64,000 nt of DNA from Panulirus ornatus (lineage: Eukaryota > Arthropoda > Malacostraca > Decapoda > Palinuridae): contig NC_092225.1 of the NCBI RefSeq assembly GCF_036320965.1, positions 56,698,424 to 56,762,423 on the forward strand. Reading direction: 5' to 3'. A program made the position numbers and the translations under genes. Under the pieces are notes generated by a model. It saw only the letters and a list, made by a program, of their open reading frames with translations. It made no database searches and had not been told where the DNA came from. Numbering within the stretch: the first letter of the stretch is position 1; each line of letters begins with the position of its first letter. This document shows, piece by piece, positions 1 to 9,035 of this stretch.

Positions 1-143
1 AGGGAGGCACCGACCAGAAAGGTATACTACCGGTGCCACTACAAACCCCCCAACTCGGCCTTTGGTAACGGGAGGGCTTAGCGAGGTCTGCGCCGTGAGG
101 AAGCACTTCTAGTGCCTGGCGAGTGCGCTTCTCTGGACCACGT

Positions 144-192
<49 letters not shown>

Positions 193-432
193 CGTTCTAT
201 AGTTATCTCGCCATTATCTATACGGTCACCCAGAGCATTGGCTCCCTTACCTCGTCCTCTTCCATCCCCCTCCCTGTTATTTACTTAAGTCACACCGGGT
301 CAGCACCATCAACTTCATCTTGTCAAATTACAGAGGTTTCCTTCCCGCAGTTCCTCTGGCCGTCTTTATCCCTTCCTTTACCAACCCATTGGACGTCTTG
401 GCATCTATCCCCTGCTCTTCAAGTCGCGTTTC

Positions 433-509
<77 letters not shown>

Positions 510-560
510 CGCAGGCCCTCTCTGCATCTTGGTCGTCATGCAGGCTTTACTATAAGGACT
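1..560. repeat. (CT)n and (GA)n microsatellites in unique flank
   Basis: Two dinucleotide tracts lie in otherwise unremarkable sequence: (CT)n at about 148-189 and (GA)n at about 440-507. The Arg-Glu peptide that can be read through the second tract is an artefact of the repeat. Confidence 0.9.
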
Positions 561-990
561 ATGTTTACTTATCTCTCTACTTGCTACCCCTTCTGCAGCT
601 TGCCTCGTACAGTTTACCTCTTCTCATCTCTGCAGCAGTTTACACCTTTCTTATCTCTGCGGCAATTTACCTCTTCGTACCTCTGCAGCAGTGTATCTCT
701 TCTTACCTCGTACAGTTTACCTCTTCTTATCTCTGCAGCAGTTTACCCCCTTCTTATCTCTGCGGCAGTTTACTTCCTCGTACCTCTGCAGCAATGTATC
801 TCTTCTTACCTCTGCAGAAGTATACCCCTTCTCACCTCCGTTACAATCTACCCTTGAGTACCTATACTCTATTCCGAGTTCCTGAGCTACAGTCTATCTA
901 TCTCGGTATTCTCTCGTAGCTTACCTCGAAGTTTACCTCTCCTGCAGTCTCGGCAGTCTACCTCTTCGTTCCCCCTCCCACAGTCTACCT
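560..990. repeat. Degenerate pyrimidine-rich minisatellite
   Basis: A unit of roughly 27-31 bp containing 'tacctcttcttatctctgca' and 'gcagtttac' recurs about ten times with many substitutions. Open frames here are Leu/Ser/Tyr-rich low-complexity readings without a recognisable domain. Confidence 0.7.
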
Positions 991-1870
991 TTTGATACCG
1001 CTGTCTACGATCTACATCTCTTGGCACGCCTGGTACGATCTAACCCTTTTTGATTCCGGAAATTTCTACCTGTAGCAAAATTAAAGTCTCATTCCTCAGT
1101 AGCCTGTCGACTTCATCTTCTACACGGCGATAGAATTTCTGCCAGTTTATGATATCAACGAAAATCTCAGGGAAGATTAGATAGTCTACACAGCAAAGAC
1201 GTGACATGTCTTATGCATAATGTGGCCCAAGTCTCCATACGCCACTTTGTCAACATATACTTCCACTCACATCATAAGTGTGGAGGCAACAGTGACACAG
1301 TGACGCGTAATCATTTCACTTCAATCCCAGAAACGACGTCTTGCGGTTAATTCCCACACTATACACAATCACTGCTTCATTGCCTCATACCTTAGGTTCA
1401 GCGATGGCACTGCAGGTCGTCTGCAACACTCGTCTGCCTCCTTATCTTACTAACTCATGCCCCTACCCCATCACCGCTATCCTACCGAGCCACCGAACTC
1501 AGCAGGTCCTGACACAACACATCAGCAACCTCTGCCGGCCGTGTGGCGGGGTAGACCTCACACCAACCGCAGGCCACTGCCCTCACTGTAATTTATACAG
1601 TGACCCCAACACTAATGGTCTCCACTCCAGGTGGAATATCTTTACATGCTTTACTCTGATGGTGGCGGTACGGAGCAGTGAAAATTGTGAACCCCCTTTT
1701 TTTTCTTTTTCCAACTGACCCACATGATCCAAGTTGCGTCCCACATCTTGTGAACGCGTCACTCCATGATCTGTCACTGTGAAGCGAGACTCGTCTCGCG
1801 TCTTGTGGACACAACATTCAAGAATGATTAATGTCATGACTAATTCCTAATCACTAATCATCAGGTGTTA
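990..1870. other. Unique sequence, no gene recognised
   Basis: Mixed-composition sequence. A 125-codon plus-strand open frame (1341-1718) has no recognisable motif. No repeat, RNA gene or splice-bounded exon could be supported. Confidence 0.5.
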
Positions 1871-1871
1871 C

Positions 1872-1873
<2 letters not shown>

Positions 1874-1940
<67 letters not shown>
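1874..1940. repeat. (GA)n microsatellite
   Basis: About 33 uninterrupted AG repeats. The following 1941-2690 bp holds nothing I can assign. Confidence 0.95.
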
Positions 1941-1943
<3 letters not shown>

Positions 1944-2689
1944 TCACACCCGTGTTGCCTCCGTCCCTTAACCAATCACGTATGTCGCGTCACATGTGTG
2001 ATATGTGACATCAGCGGGTGTCGCCTCAGCTATTCGGACATCTATTCAGAAACATCTCAATTTCAGTGGCTTCGATTCACCCCCCCACCCTTTCAGGATG
2101 CACCATCCTCCTTTATAGACGCCTCGATCCTGCTGTTTGACGCGTATGATCACGAGGACATAAAAAGCCGCACTCCAAAGTCAAGCGCATGGTCAAGTGT
2201 GTGTGTGGTGAGTCTAAGGTGAAGTGCGCTGCAGGTAGATGATCAAATGTGTTGTGGCAAATACTGTTTATACTAAAGGTTCCCGGAAGCTCTTAATAAG
2301 CAACTTATCTTCTTTATGACTTTATCCTGAACTTCCTCAAGTCTCTGATGGCCAAGTTGGACGCCGGACAAACACGGCATCCCCCTGGCACAAAGTTCCT
2401 CTGAACTTTGTGGGTTGTCAAGACACGGGAAGGAACTCGTGTATTCTCTTCTCCTCCTCAGTTAAGACTGCAGCGCAGAAGTCTGTTTATACGTATCTTT
2501 CTTATCTCCATCATCTTTGTTGTTTATAATTTTCTCGTTTCTTTATCTTCATTATTACTATTATTGGCTGGCGCAGGAGGGGACATGGGAGGGAGAGTTA
2601 GGCAAGTATGAACACTGACTGTGGCTTGTATCACAGTACGGAGCCTAAGCCGTTTCTGCAACTCAATATTCATGAGGGGCAACTGACTG

Positions 2690-2935
2690 TCATAGCTTTC
2701 TCATCATCAGGACTGTCGCAGACTGTCGTAAACTGTCGTAGCCTCGTGTGCGTTACGTCCGTCATCTGAACTGTCGTAAACTGTCGTAGCCTCGAGTGCG
2801 TCACGTCCGGCACTGATCTGTCGCAGACTGTTGTAGCCTCGTGTGCGTTACGTCCGTCATCTGAACTGTCGTAAACTATCGTAGCCTCGTGTGCGTTACG
2901 TCCGGCACTGATCTCTCGCAGACTGTCGTATCCTT
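2690..2935. repeat. 47-48 bp minisatellite
   Basis: About 4.5 copies of a unit containing 'ctgtcgtaaactgtcgtagc' followed by 'ctcgtgtgcgttacgtccg'. Copies differ by a few substitutions and by the tail 'tcatctgaa' versus 'gcactgatc'. Confidence 0.85.
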
Positions 2936-3132
2936 AACATGATGCCTCGCGCTGAGCTGCTAAGGGTTGCCATTAGGACCAACGATACGTCAGGTAATAG
3001 ACAATCACAGACAACGTCGCCTCCGCATTATCTTCAGAACTGAGCTGCTGTGCACTCTCATTCTCTCACAGGATTTACCTCACTCATAAGTAACGAAGTT
3101 AAACACTATGTTCCCCCCCCCATATATCATAC

Positions 3133-3186
<54 letters not shown>
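3133..3186. repeat. (TA)n microsatellite at the 5' side of a LINE-derived element
   Basis: About 26 TA units immediately precede the 5' end of the element at 3187. Confidence 0.95.
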
Positions 3187-3264
3187 GTTTTTTATCCCTG
3201 GGGACATGGGATAAGGAATACTTCCCACGTATTCCCCGCGTGTCGTAAAAGAAGACTAAATCGG

Positions 3265-3299
<35 letters not shown>

Positions 3300-3437
3300 C
3301 CCCTCCTTGTATCTCAATTTCTAAAAGAGGAATTAGAAGGAGGAGCCAAGCGGGGAGTGCCGTTCTTCGTCTGTTTCCTGGCGGTACCTCGCTGATGCGA
3401 GAAACGGCGATCAAGTATAATTAAAAAAAAAGAAATT
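3187..3437 (+). mobile_element. Short non-autonomous LINE derivative (copy A)
   Basis: This is the clearest deletion derivative of the RTE-like LINE. Its left part, from 'tacttcccacgtattccc' through 'ctccttgtatctcaatttc' to 'caagcggggagtgc' (about 3355), matches the 5' end of the LINE at 49,500-49,655 read on the minus strand. It then jumps to the LINE 3' tail 'cgtctgtttcctggcggtac' with the terminal stem-loop and an A-rich end. A (CA)n tract (3268-3297) interrupts the left half. There is no ORF. It would depend on proteins supplied in trans, which is inferred. Confidence 0.75.
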
Positions 3438-3979
3438 AATCATATACCCTTTTAATGAAATGATTCTTGTGTGTTTCTATATGATGAAATATCTTATGAT
3501 ATTCTCTTTTTCAAGTAACGGTTACGGCTGCTGGTAACACGCACTTTACTCTGGGTGTTACGGGAAGAGCAGAGTCTACTGTGTGACCAGCTATCTCTGG
3601 CGTGACAATCAGTTCAGTGTGTCACTCCTACGGCCACTTGTGATTCCTTGTGGCTTAATCGGATGATAGAACCTTCCCTACCAGCGGGAGATGGCTGGGA
3701 AGGTATAGACAACAAGTGGTTAACGTAACAAGGTAGAAAATAGAGAGAGAGAAAAAAAAAGAGAAGACACAGCTGAGATAAAGGAAACTCAGAGGGGCGG
3801 AAGAATATAACAAGACAGAACCAAAGGGAGAAATTTTTCCCTCTGCTGGCGCAATATATAAGTTTGGGGGATGGCCAGCTCAAGCTAAGTCTTCCACAGC
3901 CCAACATTTTCAGCTTAGCTGCTCAGAACAATATTGCTTAGGACCGGTCTGTGCCTCGAGAAACTGCTGTTCAACATGT

Positions 3980-3980
<1 letters not shown>
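3438..3980. other. Unique sequence, no gene recognised
   Basis: AT-rich, then purine-rich between about 3720 and 3840. No coding or RNA feature could be supported. Confidence 0.5.
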
Positions 3981-4137
<157 letters not shown>

Positions 4138-4476
4138 GCTGTGGGATAAATGCTCTGCTGGCCGGGTTTACAGGAAACTGTAATCAAACCCTGAAATATA
4201 GCTTGTTTGTGCAGCGCTCACATCAATATTTGCTTTAAAGCAAGTGTTATTACTGTCTGTACTCGCTGTTCGCTAGAATTTCTTGAAATAACCTGGTGTA
4301 ACTCAAGAGCAATATTACTGCTAGCGAGGCATTTACCCAGAGAACAAGACCAGTTTACGATAAGGTCAAGGACATAGGAGTCAGGTCAGAGTGCACAGGG
4401 TCAAGGCTGTTGCACTCATACAGCCTAAGGTTAAAGCCATCAGCTTCATGACACCTAGGGCAAGGTGAAGAGCCAT

Positions 4477-4478
<2 letters not shown>

Positions 4479-4539
<61 letters not shown>
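4479..4539. repeat. (TA)n tract at LINE 3' end
   Basis: About 30 TA units abut the T-run (A-run on the element's strand) that ends the minus-strand LINE copy at 4540. The 4134-4478 flank holds no assigned feature. Confidence 0.95.
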
Positions 4540-4542
<3 letters not shown>

Positions 4543-7324
4543 TTTTTTTTGTCGCTGTCTCCCGCGTTTGCGAGGTAGCGCAAGGAAACAGACGAAAGAA
4601 ATGGCCCAACCCACCCCCATACACATGTATATACATACGTCCACACACGCAAATATACATACCTACACAGCTTTCCATGGTCTACCCCAGACGCCTCACA
4701 TGCCTTGATTCAATCCACTGACAGCACGTCAACCCCGGTATACCACATCGCTCCAATTCACTCTATTCCTTGCCCTCCTTTCACCCTCCTGCATGTTTAG
4801 GCCCCGACCACACAAAATCTTTTTCACTCCATCTTTCCACCTCCAATTTGGTCTCCCTCTTCTCCTCGTTCCCTCCACCTCCGACACATATATTCTCTTG
4901 GTCAATCTTTCCTCACTCATTCTCTCCATGTGCCCGAACCATTTCAAAACACCCTCTTCTGCTCTCTCAACCACGCTCTTTTTATTTCCACACATCTCTC
5001 TTACCCTTACGTTACTTACTCGATCAAACCACCTCACACCACATATTGTCCTCAAACATCTCATTTCCAGCACATCCATCTTCCTGCGCACAACTCTATC
5101 CATAGCCCACGTCTCGCAACCATACAACATTGTTGGAACCACTATTCCTTCAAACATACCCATTTTTGCTTTCCGAGATAATGTTCTCGACCTCCACACA
5201 TTCTTCAAGGCTCCCAGAATTTTCAGCCCCTCCCCCACCCTATGATCCACTTCCGCTTCCATGGTTCCATCCGCTGCCAGATCCACTCCCAGATATCTAA
5301 AACACTTCACTTCCTCCAGTTTTTCTCCATTCAAACTCACCTCCCAATTGACTTGACCCTCAACCCTACTGTACCTAATAACCTTGCTCTTATTCACATT
5401 TACTCTTAACTTTCTTCTTTCACACACTTTACCAAACTCAGTCACCAGCTTCTGCAGTTTCTCACATGAATCAGCCACCAGCGCTGTATCATCAGCGAAC
5501 AACAACTGACTCACTTCCCAAGCTCTCTCATCCCCAACAGACTTCATCCTTGCCCCTCTTTCCAAAACTCTTGCATTCACCTCCCAAACAACCCCATCCA
5601 TAAACAAATTAAACAACCATGGAGACATCACACACCCCTGCCGCAAACCTACATTCACTGAGAACCAATCACTTTCCTCTCTTCCTACACGTACACATGC
5701 CTTACATCCTCGATAAAAACTTTTCACTGCTTCTAACAACTTGCCTCCCACACCAAATATTCTTAATACCTTCCACAGAGCATCTCTATCAACTCTATCA
5801 TATGCCTTCTCCAGATCCATAAATGCTACATACAAATCCATTTGCTTTTCTAAGTATTTCTCACATACATTCTTCAAAGCAAACACCTGATCCACACATC
5901 CTCTACCACTTCTGAAACCACACTGCTCTTCCCCAATCTGATGCTCTGTACATGCCTTCACCCTCTCAATCAATATCCTCCCATATAATTTAACAGGAAT
6001 ACTCAACAAACTTATACCTCTGTAATTTGAGCACTCACTCTTATCCCCTTTGCCTTTGTACAATGGCACTATGCACGCATTCCGCCAATCCTCAGGCACC
6101 TCACCATGAGTCATACATACATTAAATAACCTTACCAACCAGTCAACAATACAGTCACCCCCTTTTTTAATAAATTCCACTGCAATACCATCCAAACCTG
6201 CTGCCTTGCCGGCTTTCATCTTCCGCAAAGCTTTTACTACCTCTTCTCTGTTTACCAAATCATCTTCCCTAACCCTCTCACTTTGCACACCACCTCGACC
6301 AAAACACCCTATATCTGCCACTCTATCATCAAACACATTCAACAAACCTTCAAAATACTCACTCCATCTCCTTCTCACATCACCACTACTTGTTATCACC
6401 TCCCCATTTGCGCCCTTCACTGAAGTTCCCATTTGCTCCCTTGTCTTACGCACTTTATTTACCTCCTTCCAGAACATCTTTTTATTCTCCCTAAAATTTA
6501 ATGATACTCTCTCACCCCAACTCTCATTTGCCCTTTTTTTCACCTCTTGCACCTTTCTCTTGACCTCCTGTCTCTTTCTTTTATACATCTCCCACTCAAT
6601 TGCATTTTTTCCCTGCAAAAATCGTCCAAATGCCTCTCTCTTCTCTTTCACTAATACTCTTACTTCTTCATCCCACCACTCACTACCCTTTCTAATCAAC
6701 CCACCTCCCACTCTTCTCATGCCACAAGCATCTTTTGCGCAATCCATCACTGATTCCCTAAATACATCCCATTCCTCCCCCACTCCCCTTACTTCCATTG
6801 TTCTCACCTTTTTCCATTCTGTACTCAGTCTCTCCTGGTACTTCCTCACACAAGTCTCCTTCCCAAGCTCACTTACTCTCACCACCCTCTTCACCCCAAC
6901 ATTCACTCTTCTTTTCTGAAAACCCATACAAATCTTCACCTTAGCCTCCACAAGATAATGATCAGACATCCCTCCAGTTGCACCTCTCAGCACATTAACA
7001 TCCAAAAGTCTCTCTTTCGCGCGCCTGTCAATTAACACGTAATCCAATAACGCTCTCTGGCCATCTCTCCTACTTACATAAGTATACTTATGTATATCTC
7101 GCTTTTTAAACCAGGTATTCCCAATCATCAGTCCTTTTTCAGCACATAAATCTACAAGCTCTTCACCATTTCCATTTACAACACTGAACACCCCATGTAT
7201 ACCAATTATTCCCTCAACTGCCACATTACTCACCTTTGCATTCAAATCACCCATCACTATAACCCGGTCTCGTGCATCAAAACCACTAACACACTCATTC
7301 AGCTGCTCCCAAAACACTTGCCTA
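4540..7324 (-). mobile_element. RTE-like LINE, 5'-truncated, coding frame intact
   Basis: Read on the minus strand, the element runs from a truncated endonuclease domain through reverse transcriptase to a C-terminal domain. A short 3' UTR of about 190 bp follows, ending in the stem-loop tail (about 4551-4590), an A-run and (TA)n. The 5' boundary near 7324 is where similarity to the longer copy at 46.2-49.7 kb stops: both read 'acacttgcct', then diverge. Sequence upstream belongs to another repeat family. It carries the short 3' UTR variant. An unbroken frame this long implies relatively recent insertion, although loss of about 120 N-terminal codons makes it unlikely to be autonomous. Confidence 0.9.
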
Positions 7325-7368
7325 TGAGTCCACGGGGAAAATGAAACACGATAAGTTCCCAAGTGCAC
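4729..7368 (-). CDS. LINE endonuclease/reverse transcriptase ORF (N-terminally truncated)
   Basis: This 879-residue open frame encodes the polyprotein that nicks target DNA and copies LINE RNA by target-primed reverse transcription. The first 16 residues come from the adjoining repeat, so the apparent start codon is not native. The APE-type endonuclease remnant spans about 17-146, with GDLNAK at 40-45 and SDH at 135-137. A linker follows (about 150-370), then reverse transcriptase: AGLDG near 390, [19 protein letters not shown] near 437-455, catalytic Asp in [10 protein letters not shown] (515-524), GLRQGCVMSP (574-583) and LLFADDTALV (622-631). The C-terminal region has YGCETWAMD (749-757) and [14 protein letters not shown] (837-850). 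Judging by the C-terminal motifs and single-ORF layout, the RTE clade is most likely. The missing endonuclease N-terminus is visible at 49,117-49,479; together they suggest about 980 residues. Confidence 0.9.
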   Translation of the reverse strand: MHLGTYRVSFSPWTHRQVFWEQLNECVSGFDARDRVIVMGDLNAKVSNVAVEGIIGIHGVFSVVNGNGEELVDLCAEKGLMIGNTWFKKRDIHKYTYVSRRDGQRALLDYVLIDRRAKERLLDVNVLRGATGGMSDHYLVEAKVKICMGFQKRRVNVGVKRVVRVSELGKETCVRKYQERLSTEWKKVRTMEVRGVGEEWDVFRESVMDCAKDACGMRRVGGGLIRKGSEWWDEEVRVLVKEKREAFGRFLQGKNAIEWEMYKRKRQEVKRKVQEVKKRANESWGERVSLNFRENKKMFWKEVNKVRKTREQMGTSVKGANGEVITSSGDVRRRWSEYFEGLLNVFDDRVADIGCFGRGGVQSERVREDDLVNREEVVKALRKMKAGKAAGLDGIAVEFIKKGGDCIVDWLVRLFNVCMTHGEVPEDWRNACIVPLYKGKGDKSECSNYRGISLLSIPVKLYGRILIERVKACTEHQIGEEQCGFRSGRGCVDQVFALKNVCEKYLEKQMDLYVAFMDLEKAYDRVDRDALWKVLRIFGVGGKLLEAVKSFYRGCKACVRVGREESDWFSVNVGLRQGCVMSPWLFNLFMDGVVWEVNARVLERGARMKSVGDERAWEVSQLLFADDTALVADSCEKLQKLVTEFGKVCERRKLRVNVNKSKVIRYSRVEGQVNWEVSLNGEKLEEVKCFRYLGVDLAADGTMEAEVDHRVGEGLKILGALKNVWRSRTLSRKAKMGMFEGIVVPTMLYGCETWAMDRVVRRKMDVLEMRCLRTICGVRWFDRVSNVRVREMCGNKKSVVERAEEGVLKWFGHMERMSEERLTKRIYVSEVEGTRRRGRPNWRWKDGVKKILCGRGLNMQEGERRARNRVNWSDVVYRG

Positions 7369-7490
7369 TTTCGTGTAATAATCACATAATCAGGGGAGAC
7401 ACAAGAAAGAAATATAACAGTCAGTTGATATACATCGAAGAGACGAAGCTAGGACGCCATCTGGTAAACATCGTTGGACAATCGCTAGTT
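7321..7490. repeat. Interspersed repeat related to the 51.74-51.89 kb palindrome
   Basis: It begins 'cctatgagtccacggggaaa' and continues through 'gttcccaagtgcactttcgt' and 'gtaataatcacat'. The same string is present in both orientations at 51,743-51,855. It abuts the truncated LINE on the left and a plus-strand LINE fragment on the right. Its class is not recognised. Confidence 0.7.
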
Positions 7491-8345
7491 TACCAACAAT
7501 GTTGTATGGTTGCGAGGCGTGGGCTATGGATAGAGTTGTGCGCAGGAGGGTGGATGTGCTGGAAATGAGATGTTTGAGGACAATGTGTGGTGTGAGGTGG
7601 TTTGATCGAGTAAGTAATGTAAGGGTAAGAGAGATGTGTGGAAATAAAAAGAGCGTGGTTGAGAGAGCAGAAGAGGGTGTTTTGAAATGGTTTGGGCACA
7701 TGGAGAGAATGAGTGAGGAAAGATTGACCAACAGGATATATGTGTCGGAGGTGGAGGGAACGAGGAGAAGTGGGAGACCAAATTGGAGGTGGAAAGATGG
7801 AGTGAAAAAGATTTTGAGTGATCGGGGCCTGAACATGCAGGAGGGTGAAAGGCGGGGAAGGAATAGAGTGAATTGGATCGATGTGGTATACCGGGGTTGA
7901 CGTGCTGTCAGTGGATTGAATCAGGGCATATGAAGCGTCTGGGGTAAACCATGGAAAGTTGTGGGGGGCCTGGATGTGGAAAGGGAGCTGTGGTTTCGGG
8001 CATTACTGCATGACAGCTAGAGACTGAGTGTGAACGAATGGGACCTTTGTTGTCTTTTCCTAGCGCTACCTCGCACACATGAGGAGGGAGGGGGATGGTA
8101 TTCCATGTGTGGCGAGGTGGCGATGGAAATGAATAAAGGCAGACAGTGTGAATTGTGTGCATGGGTATATATGTATGTGTCTGTGTGTGTATACATATGT
8201 GTACATTGAGATGTATAGGTATGTACACTTGCGTGTGTGGACGTGTATGTATATACATGTGTATGGGGGTGGGTTGGGCCATTTCTTTCGTCTGTTTCCT
8301 TGCGCTACCTCGCAAACGCGGGAGACAGCGACAATGCAAAATAAA
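7491..8345 (+). mobile_element. 5'-truncated LINE copy, long 3' UTR variant
   Basis: It starts inside the C-terminal domain at 'ccaacaatgttgtatgg', which encodes part of the [10 protein letters not shown] motif. The last 133 codons of the LINE frame are open (7499-7900). A long 3' UTR of about 440 bp follows, ending in 'ttgcgctacctcgcaaacgc' and a (TAAA/ATAA)n tail at 8341-8360. The truncation removes all reverse transcriptase motifs, so it is a dead insertion. Confidence 0.9.
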
Positions 8346-8360
8346 TAAATAAATAAATAA

Positions 8361-8947
8361 ATGTTGTATGGTTGCGAGGCGTGGGCTATGGATAGAGTTG
8401 TGCGCAGGAGGATGGATGTGCTGGAAATGAGATGTCTGAGGACAATGTGTGGTGTGAGGTGGTTTGATCGAGTAAGTAACGTAAGGGTGAGAGAGATGTG
8501 TGGAAATAAAAAGAGCGTGGTTGAGAGAGCAGAAGAGGGTGTTTTGAAATGGTTTGGGCACATGGAGAGAATGAGTGAGGAAAGGTTGACCAAGAGGATA
8601 TATGTGTCGGAGGTGGAGGGAACGAGGAGAAGAGGGAGACCAAATTGGAGGTGGAAAGATGGAGTGAAAAAGATTTTGTGTGATCGGGGCCTGAACTTGC
8701 AGGAGGGTGAAAGGAGGGCAAGGAATAGAGTGAATTGGAGCAATGTGGTATACCGGGGTTGACGTGCTGTCAGTGGATTGAATCAAGACATGTGAAGCGT
8801 CTGGGGTAAACCATGGAAAGCTGTGTAGGTATGTATATTTGCGTGTGTGGACGTATGTATATACATGTGTATGGGGGGGGTTGGGCCATTTCTTTCGTCT
8901 GTTTCCTTGCGCTACCTCGCAAACGCGGGAGACAACGACAAAGTATA

Positions 8948-8963
<16 letters not shown>
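8361..8963 (+). mobile_element. 5'-truncated LINE copy, short 3' UTR variant
   Basis: It starts directly after the tetranucleotide tail of the preceding copy, at 'atgttgtatggttgcgaggc', essentially the same LINE position at which that copy is truncated. The terminal 133 codons are open (8361-8762). The short 3' UTR ends in the tail stem-loop and a poly(A) run (about 8947-8964). The following (TA)n reaches 9032. No catalytic region is present. Confidence 0.9.

Positions 8964-9032
<69 letters not shown>
8964..9032. repeat. (TA)n tract at LINE 3' end
   Basis: About 34 TA units follow the A-run of the preceding LINE copy. Confidence 0.95.
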
Positions 9033-9035
<3 letters not shown>

